Below, piece by piece: positions 46,850 to 58,429 of a DNA stretch of 64,000 nt. Both the position numbers and the translations under genes were made by a program. The stretch is from Ophioderma brevispina (Eukaryota > Echinodermata > Ophiuroidea > Amphilepidida > Ophiodermatidae): NCBI GenBank assembly GCA_023653785.1, contig JAMKCH010041312.1, positions 21,996 to 85,995 on the forward strand, in the 5' to 3' direction. The notes under the pieces are model-generated. The model did no database searches and was not told the origin of the DNA. It saw only the letters and a program-made list of their open reading frames with translations. The number at the start of each line of letters is the position of its first letter. Positions within the stretch are counted from its first letter, which is position 1.

Positions 46850-47190
46850 AAAAGGTGATGACCCAATTTCATTTTAAGTTTTCACCATGAGATCTTGACC
46901 CCAAAATCCCATCCGTAAATTTTGTACCGATATTTCAATCTGTTTTGATGTGAGAGCTGAAAAAGTGATTTTGTAAGCCCCATAGAATACTTTGTCAAAA
47001 GCATATTGGTTTAGTAAAATGGGGCACACTTTTGCTTGCATATCACCCAAACAAAGCACCATTTAGCCTAAGATTTTAGAGAGTAAATGACAAAAAATAG
47101 CTTTAAACACCAAAATTTTTGACCATTTCAGTTAAAATTTGGGGGTCTGAGGATGAGGCTATTAGCGATCGGGCCATGCCTAATACACTG
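46850..47190 (+). repeat. Dispersed repeat, copy 1 (about 340 bp)
   Basis: Shares with 51650-51995, in the same orientation, GGTGATGACCCA, CCATC.GTAA.TTT, GTATTTCAA-like text, TTTTGATGTGAG, AAATGGGG.CACA, AAATGACAAAAA and GAGGCTATTAGCG. The copies are diverged. No inverted termini or ORF recognised. Confidence 0.82.
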
Positions 47191-48174
47191 AACCTGCTAA
47201 AACAAAGTTGTTTGGACTAATATGAATGCAGTTTTGGAGAAAAAAAAATAAAATTTTGAACCCTGTGCAACGGTAGCTGCCTGCAGGACCCTCGAGGGTT
47301 AAAAATAACTCTGAATTTCACTGCAATAATTAATATCCTGAAAGAATTTTAATGACCTAATCAATTCCTGAAATTGCAAGCTGTAATTCTATAGCTTTTG
47401 GTCATATTATTTCCCCATTACTATGATTACTTTACTGACTATTTTGTGATCAGTGTTATTATTTTGGTTTTCAGTTTCAGGAAATGACTAACGTTTTCCA
47501 GTTCAGCAGCACACGGTATTGTTATTAAGAGTACATGCAATCATGTGACTTTGTTATGAAACTGCTTCAATGACAGTCAATAAAACTGCACCATAAGTGA
47601 AGTCTAACTAGTATAACAAGGCCAAAACAAACAAAAGGCAATTGCTGCAGTTCTTACTGTTGTGGTATTTACCTTGGTTTTTATATTTTTTCCACCTACA
47701 CCCTCTACTATTTGTAAAATATAAAAAGCCACTATCTGTATTTTCTGCCCATTGTTTACATACCTATTCCCTTTATAAATTGATAAAGATTTTGGCTTTA
47801 TAAGATTGCATTACTTTTACCATTTACACGGTTTATTATTGCACGCATGTTTGTTCCAAAAAATGCCAGAACAATATTTTTGATGAATTTGTTTTCTGGT
47901 CAAGACTATCATTGATAGTGTTTTAAATGTAGTCAGTGGTTCACATTTCACACTATAAATTATCTCATTGTTTTTTTAATTAACCGTGTCTACTAGCATT
48001 GTATTGTGCTTTAACTCTTGCCCTTTTAACACAACCCCCGGGCCACCCCCCACCTGTACCAGTCGCAAAACAGGCAACTTTAATTATTGAAGTTGAGGCA
48101 CATCAAATAATACAAGCAGAAGTAGCAATTTTCTTTGTAATTTTTTCCATATTTTAAATCAAGATCACAGAGTA
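47191..48174. other. LPIN: Lipin intron, no gene seen
   Basis: AT-rich DNA without recognised structure. Confidence 0.45.
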
Positions 48175-48371
48175 AAGGCCTTTTCATACATCACCGCATA
48201 TGCATTGCATTGAGTTGCGTTGCTGATATATTGAATCACTTTCATGCTGCAATGCTCCGCAAATCCAAATGAAACGCATTGAAACTTCATTACGTTACCG
48301 CTATGTGGTACTCTGTGTAGAGACTACACCTTACCGCAATGCAGATGCGATAAAATATGAATGGACCCTAA
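48175..48371. mobile_element. About 197-bp MITE
   Basis: The left end GGCCTTTTCATACATCACCG, then CATATGCATTGC, is matched inverted by the right end, which on the minus strand reads GGGTCCATTCATATTTTATC, then GCATCTGCATTGCGG. Several internal repeats of GCATTGC(A/G)TTGA. Diverged arms. Confidence 0.7.
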
Positions 48372-49279
48372 GACTTTAAGACGTGCAAACATATCATTCA
48401 TTAGTTGCAAATGGCACAATTCCTGCTTATCATGGCAACATATCATGCATGTCAGTTAAATTGTACTTCTAAATACCCCTGGACACAACTAGACTTGTCA
48501 AAGACATAAAATAAAAATGCACATAAAGGTGTAAGTTAACTTTGAACGATTTGTACCAATGTCCTAGGCCTAGCCTTAACAGGTGAACAACAGGTGTTCA
48601 TGTTTCTGCTCAAAATTGAATACAACAGTAACACCACACCATTGATAGGTAAGCAGAAAAATTGAATAGGTAATCATCATTCAGAACACATTGATAGGTA
48701 ATCACTCAGTCATCAAGTAGCCCCTCTGCTAACTACCATTCAAGTAATTTCCATATCATGAGCAAAATAACGTTCAACAAAAAACATAATTTAGTCATAA
48801 AAACATTCATATTACAAATGCATGCTTATAGTTAACAACAGCCAACAGCACAAACTACAAGTCGCCTCAAACATTTCTCAAATTCCTGATTTGATGGAGT
48901 TCAAACATCTAGATGCTAATGTTCTCAAATCTTTCTATTAGAAAAAGATGTTTCCTATAGTAGAAATAACAATCAATAACGCTTTCCTCACAGTTATGAC
49001 AGCATATGCCAAAATTAAATCAAGGGGTACTTTACGATTCAGCCTCCCCCCGGGTAAAATAATTTTAAAAAACACATCTGAAACCACTGGCTTAATAGCC
49101 AGTCAAAATAGAATGAATGCTGCCTCAACCCAACACTATTGCACCCGAATCAATTCCAACAGAATTGTATTGAGAATACCTTTAAAAACAAACATATCAA
49201 AAGTCTACTAAATCAAAGGAGTGGAAATTATTTTAAGGGGGGGGGAAAAAAATAAAAAAAGTAAAAAAAATATGAAAGT
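48372..49279. other. LPIN: Lipin intron, no gene seen
   Basis: AT-rich DNA with a tandem ATTGATAGGTAA-type motif near 48641-48712 and a G run near 49240. No exon support. Confidence 0.45.
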
Positions 49280-50830
49280 ATCAAAACGTGTCGAAAAAGT
49301 ATTGCCCAAACATGTGTTGCAGTTTCAGGATTAAAAAAGGTATGTTTGCCATATCTGCAGCTTTGGCCAAGAGTATATTAAATAAACATATGGAAAGGGT
49401 GGACATTTCTGGGAACAAGCTGAAAATGTCAGTATGGTGGCAGAAATGGTCTAGAATAATATACTAAAAAGTCCCCAAAAAATCCTCTTTGTGCTTTTCA
49501 TAAATAAGGGGGCAAAGTTGTACAGGGTTAAAATTACGAAATATTTCAATTGTCTTAAAGTGTGTTCCAACATTTGTGTCATGTCCCAAGGATTAAAAAA
49601 GGTATAGTTTGCCCATCTATGGCTTGTAGTTTAATAACTATATGGTAAAAAAAGCTCTCAAGGCATCTGGGCGGTAAATTTCAGAGATGGTCGGATTCTT
49701 CTGAAAGATTGTGCAAATTCTTATCTAGGTGTACTTGAAACACCAAATGAAATATTTTAACAGGTGATGGTCATTACTTGCAAAATGACAGGGCCAAGTG
49801 TGATGGGGATCTACAGGCTCTATGGGGAGTCACTGCTTTCGCTCTTATAGGTCCAATTTGAATCCATGTAGGTGATTGAGTAGGTGATTGCGGAACCAGT
49901 TCTGTTTTAATATGACTTATACGAGCCAATTTGAATCTGGTTTCAATGAAATTGGATCATTTTGAAATAGTGTACACCCAGGATGACCTTGAATGATTTT
50001 AGGTCTTTTCTAGTACTTAAACTACAGGTGTAGAAGATAGGGCAAACTATACCTTTTATTGATCCTTGGGACATGACAAAAAATGTTGGAACACATTTGA
50101 AGCAATTCAATATTTGTAATTTTACCCAGGGTACAAATAACTTTGACCCCTTATTCTGAAAAAGCGCAAAAAACCAACCAAAAGACAAAGAGGATTTTAG
50201 GGGACTTTTAGTATTGTTATTTAGACACTGATTTCTTGCACCAATCCTGACATTTTCAGCTGTGTTCCCCAGAAATTTCCACGTTAAAACTAAAATTCTT
50301 GGCCTACCTTGTAGTTCAATTGTTATGAGTCTCAAAATAGGTTCAAGGTCACAATGGGGGGTAAATTTTCAGATATATCGTTCGTTATCAAAATTGGTGT
50401 CAAAATTGTTCGTCTAATGTACTGAACCCAAAAAAGATACTCGTTGCACCATCTATAATATTCGGTGCATTAATTGGAACGCAAAATGTGACCGGGGGTC
50501 ATAAAGGGTCTATGGGAGGTCAATAGTCATAGCTCTGTAATTCTTATAAGAAAGTTCACCAAAGAATCGATTTACATATACTTATCTAGTGGGACAAAGT
50601 TTAACAGTTTACAACCGTCCGATCAAAATCGGACCATTCTATGAATTTTACCCCAGGATGACCTTGAACTGTTATGAGCCTATTGTACTGAAAACTATAA
50701 CGTGTAGATAGGGCAACTATACCTTTTTTTTTAAACCTTAGGAGTAGCCCAAATAACATTGGGTACACAACAATTTAAATCAATTCGAAAATTCTAATTA
50801 TTTACCCATGTACAAAACGTTGCCCATTAT
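49280..50830. repeat. Complex of direct and inverted copies of one repeat
   Basis: The segment around 49400-49625 is inverted at 50030-50290; pairs include GTCATGTCCCAAGGATTAAA against its inverse near 50060-50083, and TTTCTGGGAACA..GCTGAAAATGTCA against its inverse near 50246-50280. In addition CAGGATGACCTTGAA..TTTTAGG and GATAGGGCAAACTATACC at 49978-50053 recur directly at 50655-50722, a period of about 675 bp. A 130-codon frame at 49943-50335 falls inside and is not a gene. Confidence 0.82.
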
Positions 50831-51649
50831 TTCTACATGTTCCACTAGGTTGATTTTGGTAGACTTTATTGATTGTTTTTGGACTTATTTCAAAGTTTTT
50901 TTTTTAACACCAAAATTGTTTCTGTTTGCACATTTGTGTGGGGTCAAATCATACATATTGGACTATAAGGGACATTCAGAGTTATGGTCAGATCCTGGAC
51001 CCGCCCCCCCCCCCCACACACACACAACACCACAATTCTACAGAGGATTACAAAATAACCTACCCAGAAAATTACCAAATGAAATTCCATTTTTATTAGC
51101 ATTAGTTAAATTCAGTACCATGGGTCATCGGGTTAATATCCAGATTTGGACAAGATTAATACAAAAAAAATAAGACCACATATTATAAACCCAAAAAATC
51201 CAAGGTGCTGGAATCCATAAAATGACACCTTAAATTTCAATGATGGACAAATACCTCATCATAAGGGGTGATCAAATGAAACAAAGTGGAAGTAGGCAGT
51301 TGGGCCAGAGGATGACCCTCCTCAATCACTAGCTTAACTTTACATTCTAAATAGTAAAAAGTAAAGTTACAATTCTAAATATAAAAAGTAAAGTTACATT
51401 CTAAATATAAAAAGTAAAGTACTTTCTTTAATTCTGGAAGTAGTGAATAACACTGCCTGGAACTGAAACGTGTACCGATTTGATATCTTATCATAGTTCA
51501 CATCACTTCTGTGACTTATAATCCTGCATTTGCAGCTCTTAAATAAAGCTATGTTTCAACCATCTCAGATCACTCTTCTTTTTTTCCAAACTCTTTTTTT
51601 TATGTTCCACACAATACACAATGAAAGAAGAACATGTAGATTAACTCCT
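50831..51649. other. LPIN: Lipin intron with small tandem repeat
   Basis: A C run followed by CA repeats lies at 51003-51029. Three copies of a 25-27-bp unit TTCTAAATATAAAAAGTAAA plus GTTACA lie at about 51342-51420. No gene. Confidence 0.6.
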
Positions 51650-51995
51650 TAAAGGGGATGACCCATTTTAAGTTGGATAACGTTTTCTCTTGATAGAATT
51701 GCCTTCACCCTCAAACGCCATCTGTAAGTTTCGCACTGGTATTTCAACCATTTTTGATGTGAGCTAAAATCATAATTTTGTAATCCTCAGAGTGCTGTGT
51801 AAAATTAAACCATTGGTCGAACCAAAATGGGGGCACATTTTTTGCTCTTAACATCAAAACGCAAACATCCTTTAAGCCCTACGAATTCACAGGTCAAATG
51901 ACAAAAATGGTAGCTTTCTTTCAGAATACTAATGTGTGACTACTTCGGTAAAATCGGGGTTTTGAGCACGAGGCTATTAGCGTCGACTATGCTCC
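51650..51995 (+). repeat. Dispersed repeat, copy 2 (about 345 bp)
   Basis: Second copy of the 46850-47190 family, about 4.8 kb away, same orientation, both in the lipin intron between exons 45110-45315 and 53099-53243. Confidence 0.82.
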
Positions 51996-52742
51996 TTTAA
52001 ATGAAAAGTCACCTGTAGGAGAAACCATATTGTTGGCAGAATGTAACTATGTGAACCGTGTGCATAAAAAATACAGATTTCCTCCTAGTCCAGTGCAAAA
52101 ATAATACTGATTTGATATAATTCAATCTATCGATACCAACCCCGAAAATATCGTTGCAGTCATCTTAGTTTGAACTCTATAAAATCAGCTTAGTAAGTAA
52201 TTACCACAAATCAAATTCTTCCCAATCACGGCAAAGGTGCTGTAATACTAAATGACCCACAGTATCACTGGGGTCAGCTTCAAAGATGCACAATATCTAT
52301 CAAGGTCAAGGAACCTTGCCTTTGAAATGAGAATATCAAATTTGTTATTGTTACGTTACTGTTAGGTGTACCTCGGGAAACATGTCTGAACTGGATACGG
52401 ACACTCTGTACTTTCTCCTCTGACAGCATGAGTAGGAAGTTAAAGGTATTGTGGGATTAGAAATATTAGTATTATTGGCAGTTCAACAGCTTAGTAATAC
52501 AAATTAATATGACTATTCCCTCTACAAAATCTTATCTTTCTAATAAAATACTAATATTTGCTGTCTAGAATTATAATTTACACAAGCACACCCACAAACT
52601 CTAATATGGCTAATTATTTTTTTTAAATTTGTTTTAAAATGTACCAAAGTGAACTATATTAAGCACAAACAAGTTAAGTTTGCATGCAAAATGTGTAAGA
52701 ATCTGTTTAAGAATGAGAAAAAGGGTATGAATTTGGGAACCG
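51996..52742. other. LPIN: Lipin intron, no gene seen
   Basis: AT-rich DNA, no exon support. Confidence 0.45.
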
Positions 52743-52866
52743 GTACTCTTTATGATGAATTGAAACCGGCAATGCCATTTTTGTGTGGAATAAATTGGCC
52801 TCCAGCCACGTTCTTCCACTTAAAATAATGGCATCGCTTTGGTTTCAATTCATCGTAAAGAGAGTA
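52743..52866. mobile_element. Foldback MITE, copy 2
   Basis: The arms GTACTCTTTATGATGAATTG and the inverse of CAATTCATCGTAAAGAGAG are nearly perfect, with inner arms GCAATGCCATTTT and AAAATAATGGCATCGC. It lies in the lipin intron just below exon 53099-53243 and is the same family as 27347-27470. Confidence 0.88.
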
Positions 52867-53098
52867 GCTATATAACTCTAATTATTTAGTCATTCAGAAT
52901 ATAGCCAACTTTCATAAAAATCTCCATCTCATAAGCATTTTGAAGCTGAGCACAAAGAAAAACGATGAACTACCATCTCTTAGTCATGACAACCTACACT
53001 AATGTGCTTTCATCTGGACAACGTTTAGTACCATTCTAAAAAATCTATATTAATGTGAGCCTTGTGTTAATTGATCAATTACAGAGTTAGTCTCCTAC

Positions 53099-53243
53099 CT
53101 CAGGAAGTTCTCCCCAGTTCCACTCTATCTTGTCAGTACTACTGGATCGACTCAGTGGTTTTAACTGCAGCTTGTACTCCTTTTGTCGTACTGTCTCCAG
53201 TTCTGTGTCACTCTTTGGGGTTGGTGGTCGTGTGCTCTCGGGA
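53099..53243 (-). CDS. LPIN: Lipin exon, WNWGELPE linker block
   Basis: Clean 145-bp exon with acceptor TTTACAG at 53244-53250 and donor GAG|GTAGGAG at 53098. It encodes PESTRPPTPKSDTELE followed by a Lys/Arg-rich stretch and IEWNWGELPE. The combination of TPKSD(S/T)EL and W.WGELP is diagnostic of the conserved middle region of lipins. It begins in phase 2, which completes a Ser codon with the preceding exon, and it ends in phase 0. The reading frame is fully open. Confidence is high because two separate conserved lipin motifs appear in the correct spacing. Confidence 0.95.
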
Positions 53244-53250
53244 CTGTAAA

Positions 53251-54204
53251 CAAAGATCAAAAAGATACCTGTTAGTGTTATGGAAGTAGATTTTGAGAGT
53301 ATCTAGTACTTGTAGTAGTCTTATAAATGCCCTGGGCATGAAATTTAATTCTTCAAAGGGGGGATTTATTAGGTCAGTTAGCAGCACTGATTTTGTAACA
53401 AAACAAATTTAAATACATTCCTTTTTCCAATTAAAGTGGAACCTGTCGTGATATAATTAGAAAATGTTTTTGTTGCTTTTTCCTATGTTTTGACATTGAA
53501 TTTATGCAATGAAAACCAAAACAAATTTGAAAAGGTAACATAAACCTTAATTTTAACTGAACAAAAATTGGGAAGGATCTACTAGCAGGCAAACATACAT
53601 TTGTATGTATTGGGTTTTAAAGCCAAGTCCTCGCTACTTTGATGCATCTCGTAAGTTTAATATCAGTACTTCCAGAAACAAAGGGTACTATGAGAAACAA
53701 CAAAAGGCTCCACGGTTATTCACTGCAATACTGTTACTGAATTTATAATCCCGGTCAAAAAATCTGACAGCACATGACGCACTACCTTCAATTTAGATAA
53801 TGACCTTGTCTTAATCATCTGCTTTTTATGTTCTATTGTTGTTGCAATTTGGACAATAATGCTGGTATGCAAAACTATCACTCGCTTGTTTTTTTACAAG
53901 GAAATTTTTAAAACATCAAATGCCAGATTGTCATTAGGATACAAAAGTCCATGACCTCATATCTCAAGTCATTACCAAACATTTAATTAGTGAAGTTGAA
54001 TTAATAGAGGTTATTCCTGCACCTTAATCAATGGGTATGTGTGTGGCAGTCCTAAGTAGTGAGGAACCACTAGAAAACATTCAGGATGAATGGTGCAAAA
54101 CATTATAGTGGAGTGGTTTTGACTGCAAAATTGTCAACAACCCCTCTCCCCTCAGTACAACAAAACGCAACCACTTCTATTCAAAAGATAGTAATAAATA
54201 ATTT
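53251..54204. other. LPIN: Lipin intron, no gene seen
   Basis: AT-rich DNA without recognised repeats. The flanking exons join in phase, so no exon is required here. Confidence 0.45.
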
Positions 54205-54662
54205 TAAAAAATGATGGTTGTGGTCAAAAACTTTGGTGGCAGGGGTGTTTTGGGGTAAAAAAACACATTTTTGAGCTAAAAAATTAAGAAAATCAAGATT
54301 TATTAATTTCTTAGCAAAACAAATTTTAATCATGATGCAATACTACCAATCTCTACCATTTACCTTATAGATTTCAGTTTTACACAATATATAAAGGGTC
54401 TACAAATTTAACCCCAAAATCACCCTTTTTCCTAAAAAACCCATCCTTTTATCACATGTCACCATGAGTATTACCCGAACCCTTTATGCAATGTATAAAA
54501 CATTACTAACCAATAACAAAAGGATACCATAAAACAATATTGGTAATATGTTTACTTTAAAAAAAATTAAAAAATAATTTGCCTTTAAAGTTGCAGCCCA
54601 AAAGGCAGTTTTGCGCCTAGAATCATCCCTGCCACCAATATTTCAACCACAACCATTTTTTC
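54205..54662. mobile_element. About 458-bp MITE-like element
   Basis: The left end AAAAAATGATGGTTGTGGTC, then AAAACTTTGGTGGCAGGG, is matched inverted by the right end, which on the minus strand reads AAAAAATGGTTGTGGTTGAA, then TATTGGTGGCAGGG. It lies about 170 bp below the lipin NLS exon. Confidence 0.85.
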
Positions 54663-54829
54663 TTAAATCTCATATTTATCCTTCAAATAAAGTTGATTGG
54701 GTTTTGTTTGTACCAACGATGGGAGGTGTAACTTGAACACCTGAGCACTTTTTAAAAAAGCTTTGGTTGCTCCGTTATTAACTGCCTTTGTACTATAAAG
54801 CACACTTTCCAGACTTGAGTAACTTATAC

Positions 54830-55533
54830 CTGAGCACGGTGTTGCATCCCCATCGGAGAGTGGATGACGTCTCTGTGGGAGTTACTGTTAGGAGACCCTT
54901 CCATTCTTCTGGTGTCACCTCTTCCACACCATGGAAACCATACAAGAGGGGTCTGGTTTCCTCCTTCTGTTTGTGTTCCTTTCTATCCCATTGAAATCTT
55001 CCATCGAAGATCTCGTCATCAGAGTGTTGAGATGATGAAGTACTGGATTCCGAAATATGACCACCCGCTTGAATCTCCCTCGCACCGGCATCAGGCTTGT
55101 CACTTTTACTTGTCCTGTTGTCATTCCGTCGTCTTCTCCTGCCCCTCATCCCTTTCCTGGTAGATTCATTTCACCTCAGATTCTAACCGTCAAAAACGGT
55201 CCCTCTGAGGTCTTAAAGAGTTGGTAGTACTCTCTTTGGAATGCAAGTCATCTTTCTTGAATTGAAATATTTCCTATATTCTATGTCTTCTGCCTGCAAT
55301 GTCGGCTATGAGCTTTTTCTGGCAACTTCTGATCTTCGTCAATTGTGATGTCCACAGAAGTTCTCCTTGTCTTGCTTAGAAGAATTTGAATCCTTGCTGC
55401 TCTCGGTTTCTGATCGGTCTTGGCGTGCTTCGGACTTTGCCGTGCCTCTGCATGGAGTTGCTTGAGTCCTTGCTCCATTATGTCCAGATTAGATGGGATG
55501 TGGAGAGGTGGCCAATGGGCTGGTACATTATCC
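54830..55533 (-). CDS. LPIN: Lipin exon with nuclear-localisation segment (frameshifted)
   Basis: The acceptor is TTTTCAG at 55534-55540 and the donor is CAG|GTATAAG at 54830. Readable blocks in order are a PAH..SPIPS-like start followed by NLDIMEQGLKQLHAE, then SVDITIDEDQKLPEKA, then the basic cluster RGRRRRRN, then SSSQHSDDEIFDG, and finally TPEEWKGLL. Lipins carry a polybasic stretch here that serves as nuclear-localisation signal and phosphatidate-binding site, followed by acidic Ser-rich sequence; this matches. The blocks lie in different frames, so at least three or four indels are needed to join them as one exon of 704 bp. No convincing internal GT..AG intron was found. The exon ends in phase 2 (AG) and joins the T that opens the next exon. 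Internal limits are uncertain; the alternative is two exons with a weak intron near 55150-55290. Confidence 0.8.
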
Positions 55534-55540
55534 CTGAAAA

Positions 55541-57785
55541 TGCAAGTATCAAACAAACAATTAGAACTAAAGAACTTGTGGTGGTTAATCAATCAAAGAA
55601 TCAAAAAAAAAAAAAAAAAAAAACAAAAATCACCGTGCTCTGATCCATTCAACTTGAGTCCTTGAGATGAAAATAAGTGAGTCCTTGCAATGGCATTTAT
55701 AAATAAAATACCCACCTCAGTTGAGTATATTCATGTTTTCAGTCCGAATTTCCCCTCAATTGATCCTGCTTGAACAAGATACTGCCCCCCCCCCCTCGAA
55801 AAAAAAATCATTTTTTTTAATGTAAATTTCAGGTTTTAGTTTAGACAAAGTTCTGTCCATTTTCCGTCTCTGAGTATTTTCTGTATTCCTAGGTTTAGTG
55901 GCTCCTCTCACTCAAGAACTGAATTTGTCAGGACTGTTCTAATTACCACGCAGAGCTATTATTTGATGCTAGCAACATTTGAATTTCTATACAAAATTTC
56001 ACTAAACCAGATTGAAATTCTTTTTTAAAACAGTCTGTACTTAAGAATAACTTTTTTTTTTTTTGGGGGGGGTGGGGGACCTCCACAACACTCACATAGA
56101 GCTGTGTAATACCTAAACAATCTGACACTTTTTCCAAGACATGTTGATGCAATAACCTCAATAGAGTCTGAAAAGGGGTTATACGATATCAGCAGACAAT
56201 CTTGCCAAATACAGAATCAATATCCTGTCACGTCAGTTGCACTGACATTTCTCGAGTATCTGGCATACGTCACTAAAATAATGGGGCAGGCACATGGATC
56301 ATGTAAGAATACTCAAGTTGACCATGTCTGAAACAACAAATGCTTTTGTTTACAATCTAAGTAAATACAAAGCCCTGACTACCATACATTTGGCATATGC
56401 TATCACTTGAAATGACATCTCAATGGATACATCTTCAGGGAGCATCGAGACCAAGACATTTTTACTACGGGGGTTTTCATCAATCAGGTTGTGGGGTCAT
56501 TTACGGCCTTATACTCCAACAGATTTTCATCAGGTAAAATGCAATCTCAAACCACACCCCCCCCTCAAAAATTGTTTTGGCCCTAGCTCCCCCCCCCCCC
56601 CCGACCCCTAAAGTGAAGGGACATTACACACAATTGATTTCTTTCCCCTCCTAAATCCTTGCTAAAGATTTTTTAATTGTCAGGCACTTGGTTTTGAGGT
56701 AATGCTAGCACTATTGCAACCCAATAGCTCCCTGAATATCTTTATAGTAGTATTAATTTAGTGGCACGCCCTCAATTTCGCAATCCGTTGGGTTTATCCC
56801 TACACTTGCGGCTGTATATTTGGAGGATTACACCCCCAGATCACATATAGCACAACTTTCATCATACTTGCACGTCCTACCACAACTACCACACAATTTG
56901 ATTGTGGTATATTGTGGTATATGGCTTATATGGAAATGCTGGAAGCCTCCGTCACTATCAGGCATACCACTTATACTCATGCATTTTCTCTGGAAATGGC
57001 TCGGCATCTATGTAACCCTGCTCTGGCATGCACACTCTGACAGCTACTATCCAAAGTCCAGACCTCTTGAAATTAACTTAAGTACTATTGGAGTGGGCCA
57101 TTAAGCATTAACACTTACACTAATGCCTTATCTATGTTTGAAGTTGATGAGTGTGAACATTGATGGGTGTGTGGGTGCATGTGCATGTCTTGGCTTGAAT
57201 TAATTCAGCGTTCTTTTCTGCTCGTTAGTCCGTAAGAAGGGCCACAAAAAAGCATTTGAGCCATCTTGTGCCCATAAATTGTCACAAGTCTTGCACATTC
57301 AAACATATTGTGTTTTTGACGTCCATTGGTTCAGAGAATTTGAGCATATGATTGAGTAACAGATCACGGTGCCCTTTACATCTAGAAATTGTTGGAGCTC
57401 TGTTAATCACAGTCCTATTTTTACCGAGGAGCATGATAAGGAGCTCGATTTTCAATTTCCAAAGCCTTAAAACATTACAGTAAAGAAAGCACGGAGCTCA
57501 AAATTGTTATTAAACACTCCTAAGTTTAGAAGGAGCTCTTCGAGGAGCTACGGAGCTATTGCTCTCCTCATAAATGAAGCCCTGAGTCAGAGTCAAACTA
57601 TAGTATACATGAAGCTCATTGTGGTTATTATCTGGTGGGTAATCAGAACAAGTAATATTTTAAACATACATGCAAAATATAGATAATGATTCATTTAGAT
57701 ATGCAGAAAATGTCAGGCAGTTTCTTTTTAGAGTAAAGCATTAGGCCCTATTATAGCTAGGAAGTCTTTGAATTCATAAAATGTG
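55541..57785. other. LPIN: Probable 5' lipin intron, no exon recognised
   Basis: I searched the minus strand for N-LIP text such as a GAxDVIVV or FHVRFGK block and saw none. Features are A, C, T and G homopolymers (55604-55623, 55787-55797, 56050-56074, 56588-56602) and unique AT-rich DNA. Confidence 0.45.
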
Positions 57786-57789
57786 TTAT

Positions 57790-58100
57790 TTTAACACGCG
57801 ACTATCCACGTAAACGTGCCAGGCGCTGTGCAAGGCGGCAGCCATGAAAGGCTCTCAAGCACATTAGAGAAACCTAATACCAGAGAACGATTATTGCGAA
57901 AGAAGCTCGATTTTAGAAGCAGGAGGCAGGGAAACGGATACCCGGAGAAAACATGTGGGAACGAGTATGGATCGAGAAAAAAAATCACCATAAACAGGGA
58001 TTGAACCCGAGACCTCAGTGGTTTGTGAAAGGCGAGGGACGATACGCTGACGCAAACTCGTCACCCGACTCAGATAGAGAAAATCAATTATGTAACAATA
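57790..58100 (-). repeat. SINE-like repeat with inverted B box
   Basis: TACCCGGAGAAAACATGTGGG near 57938 and GGGATTGAACCCGAGACCTC at 57997 follow a dispersed-repeat layout in which the second block is an inverted RNA polymerase III B box. A ggcggatcta string at 58125 resembles a hAT-type terminus but has no partner. Assignment is from pattern only. Confidence 0.5.
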
Positions 58101-58429
58101 TGATTCCAATAGGCAGGGGCGGATCTAGCCTTTCGAAATGGGTGGCAAATATCTTGGGAGACTATTCTTGTGATTGTCTTTAGATGTCCCACAGAAGGGT
58201 CTGAAAGGCCATAGCCATAAATTGGGGATGGATCAAGGGCGCATTCCAACTCTGTATCATGTGCTTTATTCCATTAGCTTGGGAGAAAAGAACATTTTTG
58301 TAGGTTCAAAAGAAACATGTAATTGGCGAAAATAATTTCGATTTTCTAATGCCAAGACAAAAAACCAATGTTTGAGTCTGTAAACCCTTCTTCCATAACT
58401 TAAGTCTTAATGCATAAATGACCAATATC

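Larger units (their letters stand above)
19228..55533 (-). other. LPIN: Lipin gene, partial (11 exons, N-LIP and the C-LIP tail not seen)
   Basis: Eleven minus-strand exons with GT..AG borders spell a lipin in the correct order, from the nuclear-localisation region to the DIDGT catalytic motif. Lipins are Mg2+-dependent phosphatidate phosphatases that convert phosphatidate to diacylglycerol at the ER and nuclear envelope, and they also act as transcriptional co-regulators; this is family knowledge. Exon phases match at nearly every junction. One junction (33372 to 28304) is off by one base next to a G run. No N-LIP domain was recognised between 55.6 kb and 64 kb, and the C-LIP sequence after the FLYLS region was not found below 19228, so the gene probably continues beyond both window edges. 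Introns total more than 34 kb and carry most of the repeats listed here. Whether the gene is intact cannot be settled from this sequence, because three exons contain indels. Confidence 0.93.

Noticed and set aside
49943..50335. 130-codon minus-strand frame
   Set aside because: Lies wholly inside an inverted-repeat complex and is not preserved in the other copies.
57997..58016. Working tRNA gene on the minus strand at the B-box match
   Set aside because: Only an inverted B box is seen; no A box at the right distance and no cloverleaf, so a SINE-like relic is more likely.
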